Shown here piece by piece: positions 52,701-62,947 of a stretch of 64,000 nucleotides of DNA. Below the pieces are notes generated by a model, which was given only the letters and a program-made list of their open reading frames with translations, had not been told where the DNA came from and ran no database searches. The translations under genes were made by a program, and so were the position numbers. How positions within the stretch are numbered: position 1 is the stretch's first letter; the number at the start of each line of letters is the position of its first letter. This DNA is from Phytophthora hibernalis (taxonomy: Eukaryota > Oomycota > Peronosporomycetes > Peronosporales > Peronosporaceae). Location of the stretch: the NCBI GenBank assembly GCA_012656075.1, contig JAAKBF010000287.1:149327-213326 (forward strand). The letters run 5' to 3'.

Positions 52701-53895
52701 GTCGCTGTACGGACTGAAGCAGTCGCCGCGCATGTGGAACCAGACCATCGACGACTTCATGCTCAAGCTGGGGTTCAAGAAGTGCGAGTCCGACCACTGC
52801 ATTTACTTGAAGCGTGACGGCCAAGACATGATCTTCGTGGCGCTCTACGTTGACGACTTGGTCCTCGCCAGCAGCAGTGACAAGATGCTCCTCGACACCA
52901 AGCAGGCGCTCAGTCACCGCTTCGAGATGACGGACATGGGTCAGCTCAAGTACTTCCTCGGGATGGAGATCGAGCAAGACGTGGTGGCTGGGAAGATGTC
53001 GATGCGGCAGACCAAGTTCGCCAAAGACATCCTGCAGAAGTTCAGCATGGACAAGAGCAACCCTGTCAAGACGCCACAGGATCCGGGTCTCAAGCTGACG
53101 AAGGCCATGTGTGAAGGTGGCTGCAAGCACGACGAGACCATGGTCAACGTGCCATACCGGAACGCAGTGGGATGCCTCATGTACCTCATGGTAGGCACTC
53201 GTCCGGACCTGGCAGCTGCAGTGGGAGTGCTAAGTCAGTTTGCAGCGGACCCGTGCCCGACACACTGGCAGGCGCTCAAGAGGGTGTTCAGGTACATTCA
53301 AGGCACCAAGACGCACGGCATCGAATTTCAAGCAAGCTGCCACGATGGACTTCAAGGCTATTCGGATGCGGACTGGGCAGGCGACATCGAGTCTCGACGG
53401 AGTACAAGTGGCTACGCGTTCATGATGAACGGCGGATGCATCAGCTGGAGAAGCAAGAAACAGCGGACGGTGGCGCTGTCTTCGACGGAGGCCGAGTACA
53501 TGGCGCTATCGGAGGCGACACAAGAGGCAGTGTGGCTCAAGGTGTTCCTGTGCGAGCTCGGCGAGATGGCAAGCGATGAAGCGGTCAAGATCTACGAGGA
53601 CAACCAAGGCTCCATCGCGTTGGCCAAGAACCCGCAGTTCCACAAGCGCACCAAGCACATCGACATTCGCTACCACTTCGTGCGTGAGAAGGTGGAAGCA
53701 CATCAAGTGGTGCTACAATATGTGTCGACAACGGACATGCTGGCGGACATGATGACGAAGCCAATTCCTGCAACGCAGTTCAGAGTGCTCCGACCAAGCT
53801 CGGGATCCAAGGTGCAATCGCTGTCGAGTCGAGTGGGAGTGTTGTCAAGAAGGCGTCTCGGGCAGCTGCGGTATACCGGTAGGATACCGGTATGA
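49744..53895 (+). CDS. Copia gag-pol polyprotein
   Basis: 1,383 aa in one frame from ATG 49744; the frame is open 22 codons earlier but begins with a non-ATG codon. Gag N-terminal domain (FNGTNFHTWKFKMQMVL), zinc knuckle CHNCGKQGHWIAEC at about 244, protease DSGVTQHM with Asp305, GAG-pre-integrase (LWHLRLGHIGHGGL), integrase with D509, D572 and E608, reverse transcriptase (VKTAFLNGVLDEDIYM; YVDDL with Asp1037-1038) and RNase H (STEAEYMAL near 1249; KHIDIRYHFV). The stop lies inside the 3' LTR, 53 bp past its start. All catalytic residues are present, so the element may be active. Confidence 0.95.
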   Translation: MSPSPVFPAQDPDYAFAMDATPTTTARINKFNGTNFHTWKFKMQMVLEERELWEVTSGEVKLEHCTTTADQATFKRKSRKALAIICLAMEDSQLPLVRSAKDAHDAWSRLEGHFEKKSLANKLFLRRRFFTTMMEEGDDVLEHINKLKTLAEQLDAVGAPVSEDDLVITLLGSLSESYQFLITALESRADSLSWELVTSRLLHEDMKRKEQGGGVDGAAHGQGQAFMVNNNKRKGRPVKKTGACHNCGKQGHWIAECPSRVQNDVERYRSQRANVAQDEEDPGDYLFSVGRTSSTAKSSDMWLVDSGVTQHMTSSNKYMRNYKKMAPVNVHLADDGVVQAVGTGDIVMSMKTPRGMKKGVLTNVWHIPKLSRNLFSVGRFTKDVGPVTFESDGCFADNKGLKWQLGAREGKGLFKLCMTPMMPDEANAASSKDCQGDTTSYLWHLRLGHIGHGGLDAIVKKSYGVGIDITSVKQWELCDGCALGKQTRVSYMKSSPNRAKHVLEVVHSDVCGPMQTPTFGGKRYFVTFIDDKSHFCVVYLLRNKSEVATKFAEFVAFAETQTGKRVKTLRSDNGGEYTSGAMAKFCADRGIVQKFTPPYTPQLNGVAERMNRTLVECARCMLEHAGLPKTYWGEAVMTATFLRNRCPTRAISHDKSPHQVWTGKKPLLANLKVFGCHAYVHVPKAKRTKFDARSVRCRFLGYSEHEKAYRFEELESSRVLVSRDAQFMEDVFDSGRRDYHQREVVVIQDEETTDQDSSQSDEDDNEEEEEEEAARDEDFEPGSKRHPRTQSLEEATEVPSAKRYASQSRHQTLDEMSAAAQESQDFEAAYVVDSVGEMPTTFKSAMESSDAVKWKEACDSECDSLLKNDTWDVVPLPKGRKAIGCRWVFRVKENQAGEIERFKARLVAKGFSQKYGIDYDETFAPVAKFTSIRIVLSLAAKYGLKLHQMDVKTAFLNGVLDEDIYMAQPDGYVDEDHPDHVCKLKRSLYGLKQSPRMWNQTIDDFMLKLGFKKCESDHCIYLKRDGQDMIFVALYVDDLVLASSSDKMLLDTKQALSHRFEMTDMGQLKYFLGMEIEQDVVAGKMSMRQTKFAKDILQKFSMDKSNPVKTPQDPGLKLTKAMCEGGCKHDETMVNVPYRNAVGCLMYLMVGTRPDLAAAVGVLSQFAADPCPTHWQALKRVFRYIQGTKTHGIEFQASCHDGLQGYSDADWAGDIESRRSTSGYAFMMNGGCISWRSKKQRTVALSSTEAEYMALSEATQEAVWLKVFLCELGEMASDEAVKIYEDNQGSIALAKNPQFHKRTKHIDIRYHFVREKVEAHQVVLQYVSTTDMLADMMTKPIPATQFRVLRPSSGSKVQSLSSRVGVLSRRRLGQLRYTGRIPV

Positions 53896-54202
53896 CCTTC
53901 ACTCAGTGGGACCGCAATCATTCCTGTGTTTACGGGACACTGATGATGGGACGCGGGACACTGATGATGGGACGCTGTTTACGCTACGGGGATTACGGGA
54001 CACGTGAGTACAAGATTGTGGGTACAAGATGGGCATCCACGTGGCAGTCGCTGATTGGCTGAAGCAACTCAGTATCCGGTAGAGAATCCAGTAGAGTGTA
54101 TCCAGTAGAGAATCCAGTAGGCTTAGAGGTAGCAAGGAGTTTGCGAACTAAGGACCTAAATCAATCACTTTGCATTTTGCCATCAACCGACCAAAGCCTT
54201 TT
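53840..54202 (+). mobile_element. Copia 3' LTR (363 bp)
   Basis: See the 5' LTR. Followed by target duplication ATCTC at 54203-54207, then unique sequence. Confidence 0.93.
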
Positions 54203-54207
54203 ATCTC

Positions 54208-56158
54208 GAGCAGTTGGTGCACTAGAGCGCTCTCCATATTGCGCAGCTTTTAATCCGGTATTTAATTTAAATTACGAAAGTGTAGTACAGGTACTGTAGT
54301 GATAATTTCGGATAGTAGTAATACTACAATTACTATCCGAATTTTGAGTCAGATCTAGCAGTACTAAAGAACAGCTATAGTACTAAGGTAAACGCTGACT
54401 TTGATAGTCCAAATTTTTTGATGGACATCGAGTTTGGGAGTTTCACGCACAGTTCCGCTATTTTACATAATTTATGTGTCGTAAAATGAGTTCGACCTTT
54501 GCTTTTGGACTAAAATCAGTTTAAGGCCACGATTAGACTTGCCTTGTGCCCAATCAAACCAGCCTTCAAAAGTACAGTCGAATTCGTTAAAGTTCGAGGT
54601 GTCGTTGTATAAATCGATATTAAAAAGAATATTAGTTCATAAAGCATATAACATATGAGGTAAGCATATCCAGTTTCCAGTTTAACGACGACCTCGTACA
54701 GCACTGGGTCAGCAATTTGCTCGGCTGGAGGAGAGTCTGGTTTCGGTTGCGATTGCTTCTTTGACTTCTGTTTCCGTTTGTCTCGCTGCTTCGGCGGAGA
54801 TGATTGTTCCAGCATCGGCGTGTAAGCAACCTGCCTACCACTGTTGATGCTTTACGCTTCTTAGTCGTACGAGGTTGTCGCGCTGAAAAAGAAGGCTATT
54901 GTGTTGTAGAACGTCTTTGTATCACAGCCAAGACGCTTTCGTCGTTGTCACCGGGGATCCGTTGCGTTGAAAGTTGTACAGTTTTTCGCTGATCTTTTCC
55001 TTGTTCAACGGGAAAATACCACAGCTTCTAAACCCAGCCAAAATGTTGTCGTCAAAATTGCAGCTCGTCCATTACAATCGTGTCAATTTACTACTATCGC
55101 TGTGTACCACATCCGACGCTCCAGGTGCCTGAGTTGTGGGGCAGTATCACCTGCCTTCGAGCTCGCTCGTTGTTCATCTGTGTTCATCAAAAGTTATCCG
55201 GTTGAGAACACGCGTTCTTGAAACTCTGACGAGGGCGAGTCGCTGAGGATGCCATTCGTGGTCGAAAATCTGCAGGAAACGTTTAAAATGGTGTCCTTAG
55301 TGTTATTTGTCCACAAATCGTGCTCCACTGTCTTGAATGGGGTTCACCCAGCTCTTTGAACTCCTCGAAAAGCAGCTTGGAGGAGTCCCTCGCGAACTTG
55401 TCGTAGTGATTATCAAGTATCACGTTATACGTCTTGGCGATTGGAAGGTAACATTCGGGTGTCCAGTGCCCCGACGAGGAAACCACGAAAGCTGGAGTCG
55501 TCACGATGTTGTGTGGCTACCGTGGCGAAACAAAGATATTAAGTGAGACTGCATAGCCAGAGCGTAAAATTGAAATCGAAACACACACCATCACGGATCA
55601 GCCAACTCGCGATATGGCCTGAGATTTGCTCTTGGGTTATAGGAGGCCCCAACCTGTTTTGTTTATGCGTGATAGGCTGATTTCTTGTACTTTTGGTTCA
55701 CTCGAGGCCGGTTTTAAATTTCTACATGTACCATGTAACGATCGTTCCGCTTTAGTCTCCGTTGCTGCTCTTGTGTATCCATCTCGCGGTCTTTATGGCT
55801 GGCTACTAGGTGCGTTCTGGTGCATACACTGCATGAAGAAGTCTCCGGCAAGTATTCCCAAGAGCAGTCAAGCTTCGTGCACCCCATCGAGTGTTGTCCA
55901 GGGGACGTGAATCGAGAGAAACGAGAGTTCCCAAAAGAGGCGCGTAGGAGGGAGAGGGCAGCGAGCCACTCTTGCGAAGCAGATTGAACGAAATCCGGAC
56001 CCGCGCTGGTGGGACAGGATCTGGCAGTTCGTTCCAACCCCTACGTTAGATACGAATGTGATACGGTAGGTCCACATGCAGATTTAGTAGTATAGGCATA
56101 CCGGATCGAGTCTATTTAGTGCCGGATAACCCCACCTTTATCCGAAGGAAATACCGTA
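54208..56158 (-). pseudogene. Transposase-like relics in AT-rich sequence
   Basis: Minus-strand fragments look like old transposon coding sequence: 55283-55504 (helical, no clear motif), 54950-55060 (FRSCGIFPLNKEKI, resembling the GFRxxGIFPLN motif near the end of pogo/Tigger DDE transposases) and 54516-54815 (Lys/Gln-rich then hydrophobic). Frames are broken. A short inverted repeat around CGGATAGTAGTAATACTACA lies at 54310-54340. The native promoter of the coiled-coil gene should lie at the left end of this stretch. Confidence 0.35.
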
Positions 56159-56305
56159 TTCCCCCTGTTACAAGCGTCGCTTAGTTACAAGCGTCACTGA
56201 ATTTCATTCAATCACATAGCTTTATTTTTTGGCTGATTTTCCTTTTGTTACAAGCGTCAGGTAATGAGTGGTCCCACACAGCTACCACTTTCCTAAACAA
56301 ACATA

Positions 56306-56503
56306 ATGGGGAGGCCACGATTAAATGGAGAAGGTCGCAAGCCGAACCGAGGCCTACGTGTGTCATTCACGTACAAGTTCAAGTCTGACTGCATAAAGTC
56401 CTTCAAGGCATCGGGTGAAGACGAGTTAGATGGAGGAGAATTGAGCCCTCAGGCCAAGCGAAGTAAATTCCATACAAATATATACGGCATCGGTGCTGGT
56501 TAG
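56306..56503 (+). pseudogene. Truncated transposase N-terminus
   Basis: 65 aa beginning MGRPRLNGEGRKPNRGLRVS, basic, then FTYKFKSDCIKSFKASG. Looks like the DNA-binding start of a pogo-type transposase. It stops where the tandem repeats begin; the catalytic domain is gone. Confidence 0.5.
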
Positions 56504-56965
56504 CCCACACGCCCGCCACGGCCCTCAAAATTGGTGTCAAGCTGGCTCACATACAGATGTAGCATAATACCAACCCTCAACGGTTGTCCAGGAAATACCG
56601 CGAGAGCACGGACTTTTGCTCTCTATTGTAAATTCCCCACAAATAAAAACGGCATCGGTGCTGGTTAGTCCACACGCCCACCACGGCCCTCAACATTGGT
56701 GTCAAGCTGGCTCACATACAGGTGTAGCATAATACCAACGCTGATCGCCGTCGCCTCAGCGGTTGTCCAGGAAATGCCGCGAGAGCACGGACTTTGCTCT
56801 CTATTGTAAATTCCCCACAAATAAAAACGGCATCGGTGCTGGTTAGTCCACACGCCCGCCACGGCCCTCAAAATTGGTGTCAAGCTGGCTCACATACAGG
56901 TGTAGCATAATACCAACGCTGGTCGCCGTCGCCTCATCGGTTGTCCAGGAAATGCTGCGAGTGGT
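56465..56965. repeat. Tandem repeat, ~165-178-bp unit, about 2.7 copies
   Basis: ACGGCATCGGTGCTGGTTAG starts at 56484, 56649 and 56827. Units share CCCTCAAAATTGGTGTCAAG and CGGTTGTCCAGGAAAT. The first unit is 13 bp shorter (lacks the GATCGCCGTCGCC-type insert). Confidence 0.85.
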
Positions 56966-57107
56966 CGCCGTACCAGCCGCATTACTGTCCAAGTTCGTGT
57001 AGGTGATACCGTACAACTTATATTAAGTACGTGTAGATTGCATTTGCACCCAAAGTTCATTTCCCTAACCCTCACATGTAGATTGGTGACGCTTGTAACA
57101 GGGGGAA

Positions 57108-58379
57108 TACTGAGAATCACGGAAGAGGTTGAGGGGCAGTAGGGATGGGAAGTCCGGAGTAAAGAGATCCATAGGATAACACAAGTCAGAGTCAAATGGA
57201 AGTACACACATTCATTGATAGTATTGGGATTTGTATTGTCCCATACTTTAAATAAAATACTATCCTTGCATTACGTTGCAGTTTTCTAGATAGCTTGGGT
57301 AGTAATTCGATCTTTCGGCCCTCACGACAACCTCTAGATCCCGCTATTGGAAACTGTGTCGTGTAGGAATACGCAGACAATATCAACACCAGTCCCACCA
57401 ACAACGCTCGCTCCCCTTACAACGGTCAATGAGCGTTATATCAATAACTGAAGACCAGGAACGATCCCTTACGCCGGGCTGACTGTAAACACACTGTATA
57501 CCGAGGTTGTATTAGACCATCCCCAAAATCGGCACCACTAGCCACGAGCGAGGGCTAGTATGCAATAATGCGCTTTCGTGCGAGTCCCCCTCGAAGGAAG
57601 GGTACCAGCTGTCAAGCCTTACACGGGTTTGCCGAGGTAAAAACTCGGCGGGTAGTAAAATAAATTCGGAAACACTCGGTCAGAATATTATATACGGGAG
57701 CGACAGGGAGTGTCGCTCCCAAACTCGGCCACTCCAATTCTTGGATTGATCAGCAACAAACTATAGGTTCAATGTACCTTGAGCTCGCTGACAGGCCTCC
57801 CACGCAGCCGAGCTCTATGATACAAGCTAATAAGACCTACTGAAGACGGACTTGACCCTTGGTGACTTGTGGGGAAGACTGCTGATTTATTTATATGTTT
57901 TGTACGGCTCTGAGAGCCTCTGTAGGCCACCCTATAGCTAGTCCTATTGTCCTTTGCATTTTTTGCCGTCTATTTTAGACCTCTAAAATAGACTTTGTGC
58001 AAATCAGTTTCGATTTGCCCCACGCGCAAAAAGCTGAGATGCACCCAACGATCTCGCTTTTGCACTCCCAGAACTGCATTTGTGCGTTTCCAGGCTGTAA
58101 ACAAGTTCAAAATCGAGCTTTAGCGTTTAGCACCTGCCTTCTAACCTTGCACTTCCGCTTCGGAATAAAGTCGTACTTTGGATAAAATCGAGTTGTCAGG
58201 TCTAATATAATATACCTTTATCGAGCCTTTTGCCAAAATATATGCAAAACACAATATATCTAAAAACAAATATCACGTGTGAACCGATCTCAGCCAATCG
58301 GATGGCGTTGACATCTTCTTTCACCAAAGGAAACTTCGGTTATCAGCAACCGGCGAGCGGTACCAAAACCCAACGCCAC
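57108..58379. other. Intergenic, nothing supported
   Basis: Mixed-composition sequence with a short palindrome GTCTATTTTAGA/TCTAAAATAGAC near 57967-57993 and no credible frame. May be decayed repeat. Confidence 0.4.
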
Positions 58380-60182
58380 AACTGCCCTCGCCTCGACGCA
58401 AGCTCCCGCAAGTAGTGCGCGTCGCGTCGCGTCCAACTGCATCCCATAGTTCCTCCTTCGCGCCTTTTTGAGATAAGCTGCGGATGCCGCTCTTCACACT
58501 CTTCACACGACTCGAGAGGTCCGTTCCATTGTCTTCTGCTGCTCCTCCTGGGCATCTCCGACATCGTCTGACGCCTCTGTGCTCGCTCTTACTCCTCGTG
58601 GGCACCCTCACGAAGCTTCTGATGCTTCGATAGATGCTCCCAGCTCCACCGGAGGCTTGGTATAGGCGGATCAGCACCCTACCGACGCTCCACCTGCCAT
58701 CGGCGGTGTTCCGGGTGGTCTGTCTCCCGTAACACCACCGTCTTCGCACGAGGTCTCACCCGTACTGGCCCTCCTGCTTGGTGACACTCCTCATTCGACC
58801 TCAGGGTCACATGACTCCGGTGCAACTATCCTTGTCTCGATCGGCTGCCAAACCGGAGCTACCGGCGGCGCTCAGTCGCACGCTCCCCAGGTCGATCCTT
58901 CGGTTCCGACGCTGGTCAAGCAGCGGCTTCTCTAGCTGAGTCAGAACGTCATTGGTGTGGCGCATCAACGTCTTTGGTGTGGCGCATCAACGTCCTTGGC
59001 GGGTCGACACTGTGTTGGACGGCCACATGGAAGGCGCCACAGACCTCGGTGAAGTCTTGTCGGCTGATGTGGCTCCTCCTGGGCTCCCCACTGGCAAAAT
59101 CGAGCTTATCATCGACCATCGCAATGAGGTCCGCGAGCTGAAGGCCCAGATCAACGACACAGAGGATCGGCTTCTGGCCGAGCATCAGCAGCGGAGAGGG
59201 TCAAGATCTAGATCAACCAGGCGTCGAGCAAAGAGAGCCGATCCCGTGATGCGCTAGATGACCTCCGGTGAGACCACGAACAGGTCGTTCAGCATCTTCG
59301 CCAAGCAAAGGCGGCGATTGCTTACCACGACAGCGTCGTGGCAGCCTGGGCCGCTAGCGCGAAATCCGCCGAAGCCTCGTTGACGTCAGACCAGATGCTC
59401 ATCCGCCAAGACCGAGTGCGATCCAGGCTGGCCTCGTCGCCTACACCGAGCAATTGGCCAAGCTTCGGTCAGAGCTCGTCGCTTACACCGAGCAATTGGC
59501 CAAGCTTTGGTCAGCGATAACCGCATCCGACCAGCCGTCGACAGGCTCGGTCAATCCCCAGGTCCAGACTTTGGAGGCTCAAGTTGCGAGTCTGAAGAGA
59601 GACAACTCCTCCTTGCGCCGGCATTCGGCCCTTCACGACCTCGACGTCGACACTATGGTGCTTGCCTCTGCTAGTAAGTCTCGCGGGTATCATCGTCAGG
59701 TGGCATCACCCTTCTAGTTTCTTCTTACCAGGTATCACCACCGACGCCCTCGACTGGGAGCTGATTGGGCTTTGAACGCGTACTTGACGCGCAGATCAAC
59801 CAAACCAGACCCTACCGAGCGTGACCCGCAACGGCAATTGGTTATGGATTTGGCTAGTGATCTCATGAACGGCAAGTGGACCGAAGATCCGAGGGAAGGG
59901 CATTTTATTTTTGGTGCCTGTTTGCTACATGAAGATATCGGCTTGCGTGATGGTGGAGATTCCGACGTAACGCTCAGCAATACGTGCTTTCGACGGCAAG
60001 TAGCTATATGTTGGGCTTGGGTCGGGATTCTTGGAGTGGGGTAAACGATTTGAGAGGCAAGTGGCCCTCGCTCAGTCAGCCTGTGGTTTTGCATGGCCAG
60101 AAGACGTAAATGTGGCTCTATTAGGCCACTATCTGACGGGTACAGCTGAGCGATACTTCAACAAGCAAGTAGAGTCGCCAAA
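58380..60182 (+). pseudogene. Gypsy-type gag relic
   Basis: Plus-strand fragments: a Pro/Ser-rich lead (about 58500-58930), a Glu/Arg coiled-coil (58952-59257), a heptad region with a 42-bp duplication (LVAYTEQLAKL twice, 59430-59515) followed by RRHSALHDLDVDTMVLAS, and then a capsid-like part (ERQVALAQSACGF, LLGHYLTGTAERYFNKQV) at 60031-60180, typical of oomycete gypsy gag. Frames are broken throughout. It ends abruptly where copia integrase begins. Confidence 0.55.
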
Positions 60183-62618
60183 GGATAGGCTCAAAAACCG
60201 CTACATGATAAACTTCGTGGATCACAAGTCTAACTACTGCCGGGTTTTTCTTGCAAGGACCAAGGACGCCGCAGCCAAACAGTTTGAGCACTTCTTGGTA
60301 TTTTTCGAGAAAAGATTCGACTGTAAGATTCACGTACTGCGCACGGACTCCGGGGAGGGTACCAGAATGCCGATCTCTTCTGTAAGAATACTGGCGTGGA
60401 GCGACAGCAAAGCGAGGCTTGAAACCAAGCTAGCAATGGCAAGGCTGAGAGAATGCACAGGACTATTATGAATATGGCGAGATGCATGGTTTTCGCATGT
60501 GGGCTACCACTGACGTTTTGGGGAGATGCAGTACAGTACGCTGCCTACATCCTGAATAGATCGCCCACGAACTCGAATCCGGGGCGAGTGTCTCCCATGA
60601 AGATGCTCACGAAGAAGACGCCGTCGTTAGGGAGATCGTAGTCTTTGGCTCCCCTTGCACGGTCTACCGTGACCCGCGCAACAAGAATTTCGCAGCGCGC
60701 AGTACGGAATGATCGTTGGTATTGGCGAGGAGACTAAGGGGTACCGCGTGTATCTCCCAAAAGACAAGTTGGTGGTAACCACACAAGACGTGCGAAACAT
60801 TGAAACGCTGGATAAGACGCAAAATGAACAGGTACAACGACTGTATCTAGAAGGTAGCGACTCTGAGGAGGAGCCGTTTGGGAATAGTACCGGAGCGACT
60901 GCTGGTGGAGACGAACCCAACGCTGCAGGACACAAGCGTCCCAAGAGGCGCAAGAAGAACGCCAAGAAGGCGAGAAAAACTGGACCCGGGAGCGGCCGAT
61001 AACGAGATCTGTGGGTCGACGAGAGCAGAACAATGAGAATGATCGTGCTCCACAGGAGGAGACCACAAGAGACGTTGTTTATAGCGTCGTTGAACCCGAC
61101 CTGAAGAATTACGGGAAGCTGTGTAGCCAAAACAGGACGGGTTGGACGAACGCTGTCGTCGAAGAGCTGCGAGCTCTGGATGAGAACGGCGTGTGGGAAA
61201 TAGTAAAGATGCCCCGAGGGGTACGTGTGCTACATACGAAATGGGTTTTTAAGATCAAACTCGATGCTGAGGGGCTCATTGAGCGTCTGAAGGCGAGGCT
61301 CGTTGCCAGCGGGAACGAGCAGACTTTCGGTGTGAACTACAGCATCACCTTTGCTGCGGTCATCGACATGACCAGCGTTAAGCTGATATTTGCCTTGGAC
61401 CGAAAGTGGCGTGTTCCAGCGAAGCATGGGGATGTCCCGAATGCGTATGTGAAGGCTGACAAAGAGGAAGATCTGGCCATCTTCATCCACCTGCCGCAGG
61501 GAATGGAGATATCGGACGAGGTTCGGAAGGAATTGGGCGTTGAACGCGACGACGAAATAGCCCTGGAGTTAAAGAAAGCCTTGTATGGGCTGAAACAGGC
61601 CGGACATCTCTGGAACCAGTTATTGCACAAGAAGTTCGTTGAAATCGGCTTCGAGCAGAGCCTCACGGACATGTGTGTGTACTTCAGGCGGCATGAGGAG
61701 GTCCTACTGGTGGTCGGTGTCTACGTGGATGATCTACTCGTTACAGGAACACAGCAAGCGGCTGTGGACGTTTTCTTCGAGGAGCTCAAGGAATTCTCTA
61801 TCAAGGAACTGGGGCAAGTGAGCAAGTTCCTATAGATGCGTGTCACTTACGATAAAGAGAATGGGTATGATGTTGATCAGAGTGTGACGATACTGGAGAT
61901 GTTGAGGGACCTCGGCATGGAGCAGGCAGACGGTGTGCGTACTCCCATACGCCCGGAGTGGAACGAGATCCGAGGGACTGGTGGGAGAAGTTGCCGACCG
62001 CCGGAGCGATGAAATCATCACTGTGAAGAAGTTTCAATCACTAGTTGGGAGCTTGATGTGAGTCGCGCGATGTACGCGCCCCGATATCGCGTTTGCAGTG
62101 GACAAAGCGTCACGGCGTACGCATGAACCCACTACCGACGAATGGAAGCTAGCAAAGAGGATCCTGCGGTATCTGGGCGGAACGAAAGAGCTACGACTTA
62201 GTATGCGAGGCAGTCGAAGAAAAGATGAGCTGCTGAAGGTGACCGGGTTCAGCGATGCGGACTACGCTGCCGACAAGAAGGATCGGAAGTCTGTCACTGG
62301 CGGTTTAGTTACGTTAGACGAAATGCCAGTCAGCTGGACGTGTAAGAAGCAGGGCGGAGTTTCGTTGTCGACGATGGAAGCAGAGTATACGGCTGCTTCG
62401 GTCGACAACCAGGCGGCGCTCAAGCAACTGGACGGCGAAGGCGCATCCGCGAAAGCAAAACACATTGATGTGCGCATTCAGTTTGTGGGGATTACACGAA
62501 GCGAGGAGTCCTGAAACCGGAATATCGCGAAGGCGAGAGGATGCCGGCGGACTTGATGACCAAGGCGGTTGATGCACCGAGATTGGGAGTACTGCGGGAT
62601 GTTGTTGGGCTGCACTGA
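60183..62618 (+). pseudogene. Copia pol relic fused to gypsy gag
   Basis: Integrase core (YMINFVDHKSNYCRVFL, VLRTDSG, then LPLTFWGDAVQYAAYILNRSP), a reverse transcriptase (TKWVFKIKLDAEGLIERLKARL, LKKALYGLKQAGHLWNQLL, VYVDDLLVTG) and RNase H (FSDADYAADKKDRKS, STMEAEYTAAS, KHIDVRIQFV), ending ...LRDVVGLH at 62616-62618. Several frameshifts and at least one in-frame stop (61833). The frame also changes within integrase. It is diverged from the intact copia at 49.4 kb, so it is a different lineage. Protease and gag of copia type are absent. Confidence 0.75.
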
Positions 62619-62680
62619 GGTGTGACCGACGGAAACGGAAAATGAAACGGATGCGTTTTGTTGTTTGACACTGCCGGTGA

Positions 62681-62780
62681 GGAGGAGTGTTGAAGAACGG
62701 CTTCGGATCAGGGATTTGAAGGCACCGGGCAGCTGCGTTTGGCGGTAGGTGTAGGCTGGTGCAGGGCGAGCTCTGTGCTC
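62681..62780 (+). mobile_element. Putative 3' LTR start of the copia relic
   Basis: Purine run GGAGGAG (62681-62687) followed by TGTTGAAGAACGGCTTCGGA, the expected layout of a polypurine tract and LTR start about 70 bp after the pol stop. No matching 5' LTR exists in the window, so the LTR end is not known. Confidence 0.45.
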
Positions 62781-62947
62781 GGAACTCTAAATCTCACTTT
62801 ATCTTTTGTGTCGTACTTCCCACTGCGTTAGGGGTCCTAGTGGCTTCTAACTTCCCGTTTACTTGTGTCGCAGTGCTCGGCATGCTCTTCATGGCGACAC
62901 TTCTCCCCGTGCTAGTCGCGATGCTATTTCGTATGATTACGCTCGTC
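62781..62947. other. Transition from retroelement to unresolved gene
   Basis: No clear feature. May include the rest of the LTR. Confidence 0.3.

Larger units (their letters stand above)
49376..54202 (+). mobile_element. Complete Ty1/copia retrotransposon
   Basis: 4,827 bp. Two nearly identical LTRs, a 5-bp target duplication, a primer-binding site, one long intact polyprotein frame and a purine run (GAGTGGGAG, 53831-53839) before the 3' LTR. Domain order protease, integrase, reverse transcriptase, RNase H is diagnostic of copia. Two or three LTR differences imply a recent insertion. Confidence 0.95.
56159..57107 (+). mobile_element. Pogo/Tc1-mariner-like non-autonomous element
   Basis: Terminal inverted repeats TTCCCCCTGTTACAAGCGTC (56159 onward) and GACGCTTGTAACAGGGGGAA (ending 57107), flanked by TA on both sides, as expected for TA-target elements. 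A second and third GTTACAAGCGTCA lie inside the left end. Internally there is only the first part of a transposase-like frame (56306-56503) and a tandem repeat. Length 949 bp, so it cannot move by itself. Confidence 0.82.

Noticed and set aside
58321..58749. 142-aa minus-strand gene
   Set aside because: Lies opposite the gypsy gag lead; Arg-rich, no domain.
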